Below are positions 16,407 through 25,770 of a DNA stretch of 64,000 nucleotides, piece after piece. Origin of the DNA: Gallionella sp. Lineage in GTDB: Bacteria > Pseudomonadota > Gammaproteobacteria > Burkholderiales > Gallionellaceae. A program made the translations under genes and the position numbers. Where the stretch lies: positions 1 to 64,000 of the forward strand of contig JAQTTV010000004.1 of NCBI GenBank assembly GCA_028710565.1, in the 5' to 3' direction. Every line of letters begins with the position of its first letter. Within the stretch, counting starts at the first letter, position 1. Below the pieces are notes generated by a model. The model saw only the letters and a list, made by a program, of their open reading frames with translations, made no database searches and was not told where the DNA came from.

Positions 16407-17504
16407 TTACCCCCCGATATACGACATTTCCACTTTGTCGCGCAAGGGATGCATGGCGAGGTGGCGCAGTTGGGAATAACGATCATCGCGCTGTACCCAC
16501 TGATTGACGATGCGCTGGCAGATTTGCGCGTCGGTTTGTCCTAAGCGTAACGGTGAGCGCAAATCCAAGCCATTTTGTGCAAACAAGCAAGTGTAAATTT
16601 TGCCGTCGGTCGAAAGTCGGGCTCGACTGCATGCGTGGCAAAACGCTTGGCTCACCGAGGCAATGATGCCGATCTCACCCGCACCATCAGCATACTGCCA
16701 ACGCCCCGCCACTTCGCCCGCGTAATTAGCCTCTATCGCGCGCAGCGGAAAATGGGCGGCAATGCGCGCTAAAATATCTTGGGCGATGACCACATCATCC
16801 ATGCGCCAGCCGTTGCTATTACCCACATCCATGTATTCAATAAACCGCAATAGCACACCGCTGTTGCGAAAATGGCGCGCCATCGGCACGATTTCGTGTT
16901 CATTCACGCCGCGTTTCACTACCATGTTGACTTTGACAGGGGCGAGTCCCGCAGCTTGTGCGGTGGCGATGCCATTCAAAACCGTTTGTACCGACACAGT
17001 TGAATCGCTCATGCGCTGAAACGTGCTTTCGCTTAAGCCATCCAGACTGACCGTCACACGCGACAATCCCGCGTCCTTGAGCGAGCGTGCCTTTTTCGCC
17101 AACAACACGCCATTGGTGGTCAGCGCAATTTGCACGGGTTTGCCCAAGGGCGTTTGCAGCTCCGCCAATTTTTCAATCAGCTGCTCAATCCCGCGCCGCA
17201 ACAAAGGTTCGCCGCCCGTCAATCGAATTTTTTGCACGCCTAATTGCACAAACACCCGCGCAACGCATTCAATCTCTTCAAAAGTCAACAACGCCCCTCG
17301 CGGCAAAAAAGCATGTTCGTCGTCAAATACCTCACGTGGCATACAATAAGTACAGCGTAAATTACAGCGATCTGTCACCGAAATGCGTAAATCATGCAAA
17401 GGGCGATGCAAGGTATCCGTGACAGGCAATGCCGCATCACAATCCATTTCAGCATAATCTGGCGCAACAAGGGGGATGGGAATAATGCGGAAAGCGTGGG
17501 TCAT
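16407..17504 (-). CDS. moaA: GTP 3',8-cyclase (molybdenum cofactor biosynthesis)
   Basis: A radical-SAM enzyme that starts molybdopterin synthesis by rearranging GTP. From the ATG at 17504 it has about 365 residues. The track's longer frame adds a low-quality N-terminus, and the start is not firmly set because no strong ribosome-binding site is visible. The radical-SAM cluster motif is CNLRCTYC, followed by [12 protein letters not shown]. The second 4Fe-4S cluster is carried by [18 protein letters not shown]. The C-terminus ends in the double glycine (MSYIGG) needed for catalysis. AioA needs this cofactor, so location near aioBA is functionally sensible, although MoaA serves all molybdoenzymes. 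Confidence 0.95.
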   Translation of the reverse strand: MTHAFRIIPIPLVAPDYAEMDCDAALPVTDTLHRPLHDLRISVTDRCNLRCTYCMPREVFDDEHAFLPRGALLTFEEIECVARVFVQLGVQKIRLTGGEPLLRRGIEQLIEKLAELQTPLGKPVQIALTTNGVLLAKKARSLKDAGLSRVTVSLDGLSESTFQRMSDSTVSVQTVLNGIATAQAAGLAPVKVNMVVKRGVNEHEIVPMARHFRNSGVLLRFIEYMDVGNSNGWRMDDVVIAQDILARIAAHFPLRAIEANYAGEVAGRWQYADGAGEIGIIASVSQAFCHACSRARLSTDGKIYTCLFAQNGLDLRSPLRLGQTDAQICQRIVNQWVQRDDRYSQLRHLAMHPLRDKVEMSYIGG

Positions 17505-17899
17505 TATGCAAAGAATGGAGGATAAAATGTATGGGTGAACAGCAAGTTTTGCACCACCCACACAACATAAATGTGCGGTAGACGCTAAAAATAGTTGATA
17601 CGTTGGGATCTGGCGCGCAAGTTGCACTCGATGGACACTGGTTTAAATGCTAACGACCCGTATTTTATCTCCGCAATCACTTTCAGAACCAGTTCATGAT
17701 CTTGCTGCAATGCAGTGATCGGGGTTCATACACAGCTCGAATCTTCATTTACACCGTGCAAATGCTGGCTCTTCACTGCGCCTCACCCCGCTGATGACCT
17801 CACGTGGCAAATCGTGAACAGGTTCTCAGATCTTTAACTACAGACAGATGATCTCGTTGAGATTTAATTATGGATTTGAAACCCAGTGATGGCGAGTCA
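17505..17899. other. Intergenic region between yiaA-like gene and moaA
   Basis: No gene is seen on either strand. I looked for a molybdenum-cofactor riboswitch upstream of moaA and did not find a convincing one. Short local repeats such as atgatcttgctgcaatgcagtgatc exist but form no clear regulatory structure. Confidence 0.4.
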
Positions 17900-18358
17900 T
17901 TACTCTTCTTTGTGGGCAGGTGAAGGGATCATCTCTTGATTTGCATGGGGTGACGTATCATTCGACAACCCAACATCCCGTACATTTTTCTGCACGGTAA
18001 TAGCAGAGAACAAACTCAGCACAAATGACATGGCATAAAATCCTTTTTCACTCAAAGCAAGCGTGGCATTCCACAATCCCACTGCCAGCAACAAAATTGC
18101 CATGCCAAAAGACACCCAGCACAAGCCGAAATACATACCCGATACAGGGATTCCTTCCAATTTGTCACGCACCGATTTTTGCAAAGATACCGCCGCGAAC
18201 AATCCATACATCAAAATAGTAAAGTAATAGCCTTTTTCATTAAGTTGCATTTGTGCATTCCATAAGCCGACTAAATAAGTAATTGAGCCAACAAACAAAG
18301 CCGCCCAAGAAGCCCCTACAAATGCACCCGTTGGGCGTTGTACCTGTGATTTCATCAT
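17900..18358 (-). CDS. YiaA/YiaB-type inner-membrane protein
   Basis: About 152 residues from the ATG at 18358, the first of two in tandem (ATGATG) behind AAAGGAAA. The protein contains two copies of a two-helix unit: ASWAALFVGSITYLVGLWNAQMQLNEKGYYFTILMYGLFAAVSLQKSVRD and CWVSFGMAILLLAVGLWNATLALSEKGFYAMSFVLSLFSAITVQKNVRD. This is the YiaA/YiaB two-helix domain, so four membrane helices in all. The function of the family is unknown. The tail of about 25 residues is hydrophilic. Confidence 0.85.
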   Translation of the reverse strand: MMKSQVQRPTGAFVGASWAALFVGSITYLVGLWNAQMQLNEKGYYFTILMYGLFAAVSLQKSVRDKLEGIPVSGMYFGLCWVSFGMAILLLAVGLWNATLALSEKGFYAMSFVLSLFSAITVQKNVRDVGLSNDTSPHANQEMIPSPAHKEE

Positions 18359-18616
18359 TTTCCTTTCGATTGAATGTGGCATAAAACGTGTATAGCGTTG
18401 GTTGAGAGACAAAAGGAACATTTTTCGGTACTAAACGGGAGTTCATTTCTGAATCCCGTCTTGCGAATTCCACCTTAAACTTGCAAGGTTGTTATTCTAA
18501 TCGCCCCAGCTAAAATTTGGCGTTACTTTATATAATCGAAAAATTCAAACCCCATTCCGTCCTTAGTGCATTTAATTTAAGTGCAATCAACACTTTTTCC
18601 TGTTCTAATTACACCC

Positions 18617-18630
18617 ATTATTTTAATAAT
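18617..18630. promoter_or_regulatory. Possible ArsR operator
   Basis: ATTATT-TT-AATAAT is a 6+6 inverted repeat about 25 bp before the arsR start. ArsR proteins bind such AT-rich inverted repeats and autoregulate. The match is by symmetry only. Confidence 0.3.
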
Positions 18631-18655
18631 TGTTTAACAGTGGAAATATATCATC

Positions 18656-18973
18656 ATGGATGCTAAGCAAGTTGTCACCGCATTGTCCGCATTGGCGCAA
18701 CCGACGCGCTTGGCGATTTATCGTTTGTTGGTGGTATGTGGAAATGAAGGCATGGCGGCGGGGCAGATTGCGGAAAAACTAGCCGTGTCGCCCGCCACCT
18801 TGTCATTTCATTTTAGAAGCCTAAGCCATGCGGGGCTGATAGAGAGTCGGCAAGCGGGGCGGTTCGTGTATTACTGTGCGAATTTTGGCGTGATGAATGA
18901 GATGTTGGCGTATTTAACGGCCAATTGTTGCGCGGGCGAGCCGTGTGATTTATTGAATGGCAAAGGTGAATAA
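18656..18973 (+). CDS. arsR: ArsR-family arsenite-responsive repressor
   Basis: A 105-residue winged-helix repressor. The core ALAQPTRLAIYRLL, then AGQIAEKLAVSPATLSFHFRSLSHAGLIESRQAGRFVYY is typical ArsR/SmtB. It lacks the ELCVCDL metal-binding helix of the E. coli type. Instead it has cysteines at the C-terminus (NCCAGEPC), the arrangement found in the Acidithiobacillus-like class of ArsR in which arsenite binds near the end of the protein. It is followed after 10 bp by arsC and then acr3, so it should repress this operon until arsenite binds. Confidence 0.93.
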   Translation: MDAKQVVTALSALAQPTRLAIYRLLVVCGNEGMAAGQIAEKLAVSPATLSFHFRSLSHAGLIESRQAGRFVYYCANFGVMNEMLAYLTANCCAGEPCDLLNGKGE

Positions 18974-18983
18974 GGAAAAAGTG

Positions 18984-19481
18984 ATGGATCAAAAAACTTA
19001 CAATGTATTGGTGTTGTGTACGGGCAATTCGGCGCGCAGTATTTTGGGCGAGGTGTTATTCAATGTGCTGGGGAAAGGCAAATTTAAAGCCTATAGTGCG
19101 GGCAGCAAACCCGCAGGCAAAGTCAATCCTGGCGCGCTGGAGTGGTTGCAACATCAAGGCTATGCCACCGAAGGCTTGCGCAGCAAAAGCTGGGATGAAT
19201 TCGCCGCGTCCGACGCGCCCGAATTCGATTTTATCTTTACCGTATGCGACAACGCCGCAGGCGAAGCCTGTCCGTTATGGTTGGGCAAACCCGCCACTGC
19301 GCACTGGGGCATCCCCGATCCCGCGCATATCGAAGGCGACGAAGCACGCCGCGCCGCATTTAACCGCGCCGCCGAACAACTGGCACGACGGATACAGTTG
19401 TTTATGAGCTTGCCGATTGAAAAAATGGACAAGTTGACGTTGAAAGAAAAATTGGCGGAAATTGGGCGGGTGGCGGACTAA
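18984..19481 (+). CDS. arsC: Arsenate reductase, low-molecular-weight phosphatase type
   Basis: About 165 residues from the ATG at 18984 behind AAGGAAAAA. The track's earlier start overlaps arsR. The P-loop CTGNSARS (C12, R18) binds arsenate. A second pair of cysteines in VCDNAAGEACPLW would shuttle the disulfide to the surface. This is the phosphatase-like class of arsenate reductase that is recycled by thioredoxin or glutaredoxin/mycothiol. It converts cytoplasmic arsenate to arsenite for export by Acr3. With AioBA in the periplasm producing arsenate, this is a protective second line. Confidence 0.94.
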   Translation: MDQKTYNVLVLCTGNSARSILGEVLFNVLGKGKFKAYSAGSKPAGKVNPGALEWLQHQGYATEGLRSKSWDEFAASDAPEFDFIFTVCDNAAGEACPLWLGKPATAHWGIPDPAHIEGDEARRAAFNRAAEQLARRIQLFMSLPIEKMDKLTLKEKLAEIGRVAD

Positions 19482-19489
19482 CATCGCCC

Positions 19490-19680
19490 TCACCCCTACC
19501 CCTCTCCCAAAGGGCGAGGGGCTTTAAGCTCCCTTCTCCCACTGGGAGAAGGGCTGGGGATGAGGGTGTTTTTCCCGTCATGCCGAAGGTCTGGATGATG
19601 GGTGAAAGGTTATATCGGCCGACGATTTCTACCCCCACCCTAACCCTCCCCCTGCTTGGGGGAGGGAATAATGTGTATTG
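19490..19680. repeat. GC-rich REP-like cluster between arsC and acr3
   Basis: Two units are seen: tctcccaaagggcgaggggctttaagctcccttctcccactgggagaagggctggggatgagggtg, and ctacccccaccctaaccctccccctgcttgggggaggga. The second matches part of the 294-bp elements (tctacccccaccctaaccctccccctgct). It lies inside the operon and could fold strongly in mRNA between arsC and acr3. Confidence 0.7.
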
Positions 19681-19697
19681 TTTGCAAAGGAAATTCC

Positions 19698-20723
19698 ATG
19701 AATTTATTTGAACGCTATCTCACCCTCTGGGTTGGCTTGTGCATAGGCATCGGCGTATTGTTAGGGCAATTTTTGCCCAGCGTATTCCACGCCATTGCCG
19801 CGTTGGAAGTAGCGAAAGTCAATCTGCCCGTGGGGGTATTGGTGTGGGTGATGATTATTCCCATGTTGCTGCGCATCGACTTTGGCGCGCTGCATCAGGT
19901 CAAACAACATCTGCGCGGCATCGGGGTGACGTTGTTTATCAACTGGGGGGTGAAGCCGTTTTCGATGGCGTTTTTGGGCTGGTTGTTTATCCGCCATCTG
20001 TTCGCCGATTACCTGCCCGCTGACCAAATCGACAGCTATATCGCAGGCTTGATTTTGCTGGCTGCCGCGCCGTGTACCGCGATGGTGTTTGTGTGGAGCA
20101 ACTTGGTGAAAGGCGATCCCTATTTCACCCTGTCGCAAGTCGCGCTGAACGACACGATTATGATTTTCGCTTTCGCGCCGCTGGTCGCGCTGTTGCTCGG
20201 CATGGCAAGCATCACCGTGCCGTGGGACACGCTGCTGATGTCGGTGCTGTTCTACATCGTCATCCCCGTCATCTTGGCGCAAGGGCTGCGCCGTGTGTTA
20301 TTTCAACGCGGCGAAGCGGGATTTCAATCCGCCATGACGTGCATCGCCCCGTATTCCATGGGCGCGCTGTTGCTCACTTTAGTGCTGTTGTTCGCCCTGC
20401 AAGGCAACGCTATCGTCGCCCAACCGCTGATTATCGCCCTGCTTGCTGTACCGATTTTGATTCAAGTGTTGTTCAACTCAGGCTTGGCATACTGGCTGAA
20501 TCGCCGTCTAGGCGTGGTGCATTGCGTCGCCGCGCCCTCGGCGTTAATCGGTGCCAGCAACTTTTTTGAACTCGCCGTCGCCACCGCCATCAGCTTGTTC
20601 GGTTTTGAATCGGGTGCAGCATTGGCAACCGTGGTGGGCGTGTTGATTGAAGTGCCTGTGATGCTACTGGTGGTCAAAATCGCCAATGAATCGAAGGCTT
20701 GGTATAACGACGGCTTGCGATGA
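19698..20723 (+). CDS. acr3: Arsenite efflux transporter Acr3
   Basis: About 341 residues from the ATG at 19698 (MNLFERYLTLWVGLC) behind AAAGGAAA. Ten hydrophobic helices are visible. Family marks are VGLCIGIGVLLGQ near the N-terminus, VWVMIIPMLLRIDF, the helix LAAAPCTAMVFVWSNLVKGD with the Cys that is conserved and essential in Acr3, and SNFFELAVATAISLFG near the end. Acr3 uses the proton gradient to expel arsenite from the cytoplasm. This completes arsR-arsC-acr3. The C-terminus lies just before an unrelated REP half-unit. Confidence 0.95.
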   Translation: MNLFERYLTLWVGLCIGIGVLLGQFLPSVFHAIAALEVAKVNLPVGVLVWVMIIPMLLRIDFGALHQVKQHLRGIGVTLFINWGVKPFSMAFLGWLFIRHLFADYLPADQIDSYIAGLILLAAAPCTAMVFVWSNLVKGDPYFTLSQVALNDTIMIFAFAPLVALLLGMASITVPWDTLLMSVLFYIVIPVILAQGLRRVLFQRGEAGFQSAMTCIAPYSMGALLLTLVLLFALQGNAIVAQPLIIALLAVPILIQVLFNSGLAYWLNRRLGVVHCVAAPSALIGASNFFELAVATAISLFGFESGAALATVVGVLIEVPVMLLVVKIANESKAWYNDGLR

Positions 20724-20800
20724 GATGAAATAAAGCGTTTAATCCTGCCCGCAAAGCGGACGCAGTGCGCGGCGATCATGCTGTCGCACCCAACATACGA

Positions 20801-20835
20801 TCATCCTTCGACAAGCTCAGGACGAACGGATGCAA
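20801..20835 (+). repeat. Half copy of the TTCGACAAGCTC REP-like element
   Basis: tccttcgacaagctcaggacgaacggatgcaatcc matches one arm of the full elements at 14981 and 27955. It is translated in the over-long N-terminus of the track's ORF, which helps reject that start. Confidence 0.65.
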
Positions 20836-20930
20836 TCCGTATTCCCCCCTACACATACGTGTACGTGGCGGGGGAATACCCCCCCAATGCCTCCTTATCA
20901 CAAAACCTATTTAATCAATGGAGTCGTTCG

Positions 20931-21722
20931 ATGCAACTCGCTACTTGGAACGTCAACTCACTGAATGTTCGCCTACCGCATGTCTTAGATTGGCTGGCTG
21001 TCAACCCCGTCGACGTACTCTGTTTGCAAGAAACCAAGCAGCAAGATGCAGATTTTCCGCAGGAGGCATTGCAAGCGGCGGGTTATCACAGCGTTTTTTC
21101 GGGGCAAAAAACTTACAATGGCGTTGCGATTTTGAGTCGCGCGCCCATCGTTGACGTACAAATCGGCATTCCTGATTATGAGGATGAGCAAAAGCGCGTG
21201 ATCGCCGCAACCATTAGCGACGTGCGCGTGGTGTGCATTTATGTACCAAACGGGCAAGCGGTGGACTCTGACAAGTATTACTACAAGCTCGGCTGGCTAA
21301 ACGCGCTGACCGTGTGGCTCAAAGCAGAACTGCAACGCTATCCGCAATTGGTGGTGTTAGGTGATTACAACATTGCGCCTGAAGATCGCGATGTCCATGA
21401 CCCTGTATTATGGCAAGGGAGTGTTTTGGTGAGTGAAGCGGAGCGCATCCACTTTCAGCAACTGCTTGCACTGGGCTTGCACGACAGCTTCCGTCTATTT
21501 GAACAAGCCGACAAGTCATTTTCTTGGTGGGACTATCGCATGATGGCATTCCGCCGCAACCACGGCGTGCGAATAGACCATATTTTGTTGAGTGACGCAC
21601 TCGTGTCAAAATGTGGTGCTTGTATCATTGACCGCGTACCCCGCAAATGGGAGCGACCTTCAGATCACACGCCTGTGGTGGTGACTTTGTTCACTGATAA
21701 TCTGTCCGTTCATCACGCATAA
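20931..21722 (+). CDS. xthA: Exodeoxyribonuclease III (AP endonuclease)
   Basis: About 263 residues from the ATG at 20931 (MQLATWNVNSLNVR). The longer frame in the track runs through a repeat. Motifs of the exonuclease III / AP endonuclease family are all present: WNVNSLNVR, LQETK with the metal-binding Glu, YNGVAILSR, GDYNIAPEDRDVHDP with the catalytic Asp-Asn, and SDHTPVV with the catalytic His. It repairs abasic sites and 3' blocks and is a monocistronic housekeeping gene here. Confidence 0.93.
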   Translation: MQLATWNVNSLNVRLPHVLDWLAVNPVDVLCLQETKQQDADFPQEALQAAGYHSVFSGQKTYNGVAILSRAPIVDVQIGIPDYEDEQKRVIAATISDVRVVCIYVPNGQAVDSDKYYYKLGWLNALTVWLKAELQRYPQLVVLGDYNIAPEDRDVHDPVLWQGSVLVSEAERIHFQQLLALGLHDSFRLFEQADKSFSWWDYRMMAFRRNHGVRIDHILLSDALVSKCGACIIDRVPRKWERPSDHTPVVVTLFTDNLSVHHA

Positions 21723-21851
21723 TCAACCATAGCGAATCGAAAATTCTGCCGCCTGTCGGTCATGCAATACAGCTTATCGGACAAATGCACACAAGCATTG
21801 ACCTTGTCGCAAAACCCCTTAGAATTCAAACTAAGTAAAAAGGAGAACACC

Positions 21852-22316
21852 ATGCACCACGTGAAAAACAAAGGTTTTACCCTAGTCGAATTGATGATTG
21901 TGATTGCCATTCTCGGTATTTTGGCGGGGATTGCGATTCCAGGCTATACCAGCTATGTGGCGCGTGGGAGGTTAATTGAAGCAGGAATCAACCTATCCGC
22001 TTTGCGTACCAGCATGGAACAGTTTTACCAAGATCAACGCACCTATGCCTCTTCTGTCAATGCAACAACCTGTGGTGTGCCTGTATCTAGTGTGCAAGCG
22101 GTCAACTTTTCTTATGGCTGCATCGTGACGGGTACGGGACTCACTCAAGGTTTTACTGTCACCGCTTCTAGTGTAGCGGGTGTGGGATTGGGTGCTGCGG
22201 CAACTTATGTGTACAGCCTAGATGATGGTAATGTGAGAAGAACCCAAAAATTTAAAGGAGCTATCCCTGCCGCAGGTGTGGGCTGCTTTCTCAATAGGGA
22301 TGGTCAAAGATGTTAA
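21852..22316 (+). CDS. pilE: Type IV pilin (PilE-like)
   Basis: A 154-residue prepilin starting at 21852 behind AGGAG. The class-III leader ends KNKG with cleavage before [33 protein letters not shown], the canonical pilin helix with Glu5. A C-terminal Cys pair (CGVPV... and [12 protein letters not shown]) can form the D-loop disulfide. It heads an operon of minor pilins and resembles PilE, the minor pilin of the pilus tip complex. It could be a major pilin, but the neighbours argue for minor. Confidence 0.85.
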   Translation: MHHVKNKGFTLVELMIVIAILGILAGIAIPGYTSYVARGRLIEAGINLSALRTSMEQFYQDQRTYASSVNATTCGVPVSSVQAVNFSYGCIVTGTGLTQGFTVTASSVAGVGLGAAATYVYSLDDGNVRRTQKFKGAIPAAGVGCFLNRDGQRC

Positions 22317-22969
22317 CTTCGGCTAACAAGCAGCAGGGTATGACGCTGCTGGAAGTAATAATCAGCTTAGTGCTTGCGGGTGGGATGATGGCGTTGGCAG
22401 TCCCTTCGGTCGCGGATTGGATAGATGCCAGTCGCATTAAGGGAACCGCAGATTCGATGTTAAATGGCTTGCAACTCGCCAAAATGGAGGCCGTACGCCA
22501 CAACGCTCGTGCTCGTTTTTATTTGACGGACAATCCGACTTTTGACCCAGCAACGGGAGGGCAAGGGGGAGATTGGGAAATTTGCAATGCGCAGTACTCT
22601 GGCAGCTTTGTCGGTGGTCAGGGTCAGGTTTGGTTAGCTACCGAAAATGGCCCCCCCGTCAGGATCGGGGTGAGCACTGCTCTTCTGGCAGCGCAAGATT
22701 ACGCGACGCCGCTTGCTGCGGGTTCGGGATTGACGGGATATGCAGCACTCTGCGCAGGCACAACTGCGGCGGATACGAATGCCAATGTGACATTTGATGC
22801 AATGGGTCGTGCATCCAACATCAGTGTGACCTCTAACGTAACGCGTATTGACATATTGAATAGCCGACCAAACAACAACGACAAACGCTTGGTCATTATC
22901 ATTAACCCTCAAGGGCAAATTAAGTTGTGCAACCCTGCATCACAAGATCCTAACCAACGGTGTGGCTAA
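22310..22969 (+). CDS. fimT: Minor pilin FimT/GspH-like
   Basis: A 219-residue prepilin. The leader KQQG is followed by [62 protein letters not shown], typical of the FimT/FimU/GspH group. The C-terminus [19 protein letters not shown] is also family-like. FimT-type proteins belong to the tip-priming complex and some bind DNA during uptake. It overlaps pilE by seven bases and is followed after one base by pilV. Confidence 0.85.
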   Translation: MLTSANKQQGMTLLEVIISLVLAGGMMALAVPSVADWIDASRIKGTADSMLNGLQLAKMEAVRHNARARFYLTDNPTFDPATGGQGGDWEICNAQYSGSFVGGQGQVWLATENGPPVRIGVSTALLAAQDYATPLAAGSGLTGYAALCAGTTAADTNANVTFDAMGRASNISVTSNVTRIDILNSRPNNNDKRLVIIINPQGQIKLCNPASQDPNQRCG

Positions 22970-22970
22970 C

Positions 22971-23564
22971 ATGAACACAAGAAACCCGCAAAAAGGCTTT
23001 GTATTACTGGAAGGCTTAATTGCCATTCTGATTTTTTCCATGGCGATTTTGGGCGTAGTCGGCATGCAAGCGACCGCTATTACCATGGGAACAGAATCGC
23101 AGTACCGTGCGGATGCTGCCTTTTTGGCCAACCAGCTGTTAGCACAAATGTGGGCACACGCAGGAGCGGGAGTATATGTCAATGGTTCAATTATTACGGC
23201 TCAAGCAGCCTCTGCCGCAGGGATAGACGTTGCGCACACCGCCGCCGCGCCCAATTTGTACAACTATCACTGTATGACCTGTACCGTTGCTGAAGCGAAT
23301 ACTGTCACTAATAAAACTGGGGATCCAGAATTTGTAAGATGGCTACTATCAATACAAGGAGGTTTTTTACCTGGCGTATCAGATACGACAAATAGCCCAG
23401 ATATCAATGTGCACTGTTCGACGGCAGATGGTGGGGCTTCCTATCCGACTTGCCCCGCGATCTCGGCAACACAAGTCACCGTCACGCTGAGATGGCAACG
23501 TAATAACCGCGCTGGGACACCCCAGCATCAATATCAAACGCTGTCTAGCATTGAGCCTAACTAA
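22971..23564 (+). CDS. pilV: Minor pilin PilV
   Basis: About 197 residues from the ATG at 22971, one base after the previous stop. The leader NPQKG precedes FVLLEGLIAILIFSMAILGVVGMQATAITMGTESQYRADAAFLANQLLAQMWA, which is characteristic of PilV. The GIVLLEALVA-type start with the Glu5 is present. The C-terminal domain has several cysteines. The operon order fimT-pilV-pilW-pilX agrees with known clusters. Confidence 0.87.
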   Translation: MNTRNPQKGFVLLEGLIAILIFSMAILGVVGMQATAITMGTESQYRADAAFLANQLLAQMWAHAGAGVYVNGSIITAQAASAAGIDVAHTAAAPNLYNYHCMTCTVAEANTVTNKTGDPEFVRWLLSIQGGFLPGVSDTTNSPDINVHCSTADGGASYPTCPAISATQVTVTLRWQRNNRAGTPQHQYQTLSSIEPN

Positions 23565-23565
23565 T

Positions 23566-24894
23566 ATGCGCACGAAAACACAACAATCTGGCTTTTCGCT
23601 GATCGAAATACTGATCGGTATGACCATAGGGCTGATCGTGATTTTGGTCATCATGCAAACCATGTCATTATTTGAAGGTCAACGAAAAACTTCCAGCAGT
23701 GCTGCTGATATGCAAAGCAACGGGCTATTGTCGTTATATTCTTTGGAACAAGATGTCCGCTTGGCGGGTTATGGCTTGATTGCCAACTACCAAGGAGTGG
23801 GGGATTTGCCCTGCTTGAAAATTAACGGCTATGGCACTGCACCAGGGGTGTTTGATGCAACGCCTATCCTCATTAACACTTCTGGGGTACAGGACAGCAT
23901 TACCATCTCCCGACTAGAAGCTGACATGGGCGGATTGACGACGGGGGGGCAGGCGGCTCGCATTCTCAACAGCGTCGCGAACCAAGCAAGCTTGTTCGCA
24001 CCTGCTGGCGTGCCCACAGATGCAACACCTGGCGCAATTTCAGGGGTGAGATCACGGATGGTAGGCTCTTATCCAGCGGGTGCAACGGGGCCTAACCAGT
24101 TTACTTACGCCGCAATCAGCAGCCCCGCCGATACCGTATTGGTTGCATCTGCATATGGGGTGGCTGCGCCACTGGATTGCTCCTTAGTTGCGGTATCGGG
24201 TTTGGTGGCTGGCGGGGCTTACATTCCAGAGGTATTTAATACTAGCAATGTGATTGTGAATGGTGTGCAACCTGGGTCATCGGTCGCATCTGCAGTACCA
24301 GCGTTCTCTGATATGTCTTTTGTGGCGGTCAACAATGCAGGTTTTGATACCACAAAAGCACCTGTTTTTCCTGCGGGTGGCTATCCAGTGAACAGTGTAT
24401 TGCACAATTTGGGGGCAAACCCAGCGTTAATACGCACCACGTTTGCGGTGAATCAACTGAGACAATTTACCAAGCAGATCAATAATTTTCCTGCTGAAGT
24501 GATTGCTGAAAATATAGTCAGTATACAGGCACAGTATGGGACAGCTGCAGTTGGTTCATCTTCGATCAATTGTTGGGTAAATCCAACATGGGGATTGAAT
24601 CCTAACAGTGGTGCTTGCCCTGGCGGATCGTCAGCAAACTGGTCTGCCGCTGGATTACAAGCAAGCAAAACAAATATTAAACGCATCAAAGCGATTCGAG
24701 TGGCTATCGTGGCACGTAATAATCTGCGCGAAAAAGCCACGCAAGGGACGTGTACCACCACCCCCTCTGCGCCAATTTCGTGGTTAAACGGCCCCGTGAT
24801 TGATTTGACGGCTGATCCAGAATGGCAGTGCTATCGTTATAAGGTGTATCAAACGATCATTCCACTGCACAACGTGATTTTGGGGAATTTATGA
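23566..24894 (+). CDS. pilW: Minor pilin PilW
   Basis: About 442 residues from the ATG at 23566. The leader QQSG is followed by FSLIEILIGMTIGLIVILVIMQTMSLFEGQRKTSSSAADMQSNGLLSLYSLEQDVRLAGYGL, the PilW signature. The rest is a large extracellular domain with few recognised motifs, and the length is within the wide PilW range. Its stop overlaps the start of pilX by four bases (ATGA). Confidence 0.9.
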   Translation: MRTKTQQSGFSLIEILIGMTIGLIVILVIMQTMSLFEGQRKTSSSAADMQSNGLLSLYSLEQDVRLAGYGLIANYQGVGDLPCLKINGYGTAPGVFDATPILINTSGVQDSITISRLEADMGGLTTGGQAARILNSVANQASLFAPAGVPTDATPGAISGVRSRMVGSYPAGATGPNQFTYAAISSPADTVLVASAYGVAAPLDCSLVAVSGLVAGGAYIPEVFNTSNVIVNGVQPGSSVASAVPAFSDMSFVAVNNAGFDTTKAPVFPAGGYPVNSVLHNLGANPALIRTTFAVNQLRQFTKQINNFPAEVIAENIVSIQAQYGTAAVGSSSINCWVNPTWGLNPNSGACPGGSSANWSAAGLQASKTNIKRIKAIRVAIVARNNLREKATQGTCTTTPSAPISWLNGPVIDLTADPEWQCYRYKVYQTIIPLHNVILGNL

Positions 24895-25634
24895 AAAACG
24901 TTCTGTTAAGAGCACCGCAACAAGGCATCGTGTTGCTGGTGGCTTTAATTGCACTGGTCGCATTGTCGTTATCTGGGATTGTGTTGATGCGTGGCGTTGA
25001 TACCAGCAATATCATCAGCGGTAATTTTGCGTTCAACGAAGCGACGACGCAAATGGCTGAGGTGGGAGCAACGGATGCGGAAAATTTTGTTGCGGGAATG
25101 CTGTACAGCAATGCCACTGCGCGCATACTCTTTAATTGCAATTCAGCAGGACCTAGCTTAGCCAATGCAACGACTACAACCACCGCAACGCCAGCTAACC
25201 CGATTACCAATATGGGAAATCCTGGCACTTCGCAAGGTTGCCCGCATTTTTATTCAACCTATTTTGCGACCATAGACCCGATTACCAATTTACCACCGAA
25301 TTTCCCGATTAACGGATGGAGTCCCGCCATTTCAGTACCAGGGTTAGCAGAATATGACGTGCAGTATTTTATAGAAAGAATGTGTACCCAAGACACATGG
25401 AAATGGGATGTCGCCATTGCGCCTGTTGCCAGTCAAGTGGCAGTTGCACCAAACTGGATCCCTGGCGCACCCACTTTCAGAGCCTGTATGGCGACACCGA
25501 TTTACGATAACGCAGGCAAGGTTGTTCCTGGGCAAGGGCGGCTCTATTATCGCGTCACCGTGCGGGTGACAGGCCCTCGCGAAACGACTTCCTTGGTGCA
25601 ATACTACTTAGGACTCGATGATGAAGTCTTGTGA
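24891..25634 (+). CDS. pilX: Minor pilin PilX
   Basis: A 247-residue protein. The N-terminus RAPQQGIVLLVALIALVALSLSGIVLMRGVDTSNIISGNFAFNEATTQMAEVGATDAENF is the PilX N-terminal domain, in which Glu5 is replaced, as is usual for PilX. The C-terminal part contains Cys residues and the LYYRVTVRVTGPRETTSLVQYYL strand seen in family members. In most operons the next gene is pilY1. Here it is not. Confidence 0.9.
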   Translation: MKNVLLRAPQQGIVLLVALIALVALSLSGIVLMRGVDTSNIISGNFAFNEATTQMAEVGATDAENFVAGMLYSNATARILFNCNSAGPSLANATTTTTATPANPITNMGNPGTSQGCPHFYSTYFATIDPITNLPPNFPINGWSPAISVPGLAEYDVQYFIERMCTQDTWKWDVAIAPVASQVAVAPNWIPGAPTFRACMATPIYDNAGKVVPGQGRLYYRVTVRVTGPRETTSLVQYYLGLDDEVL

Positions 25635-25650
25635 TTTCCTCGTGTTAAAT

Positions 25651-25677
25651 AAGGAGAATCGAATGAATACAAAATAA
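25651..25677 (+). other. Strong ribosome-binding site with a four-codon ORF (possible vestige of pilY1)
   Basis: aaggagaatcg is followed by atgaatacaaaataa (Met-Asn-Thr-Lys-stop), 15 bp past the pilX stop. The placement and signal strength suggest the start of a gene whose body is lost, most likely pilY1. It could instead be a short leader. Confidence 0.4.
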
Positions 25678-25770
25678 ACGATCACTTAATGAACCGTATC
25701 GAAGCGTTGTAAATGTTGTTCAGTATCAAATGTATCAAAACAGTTAGTTTCTAATAAATGGAGAAATATC

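Noticed and set aside
17505-17899. Molybdenum-cofactor riboswitch before moaA
   Set aside because: No match to the motif that I could see; only short repeats.
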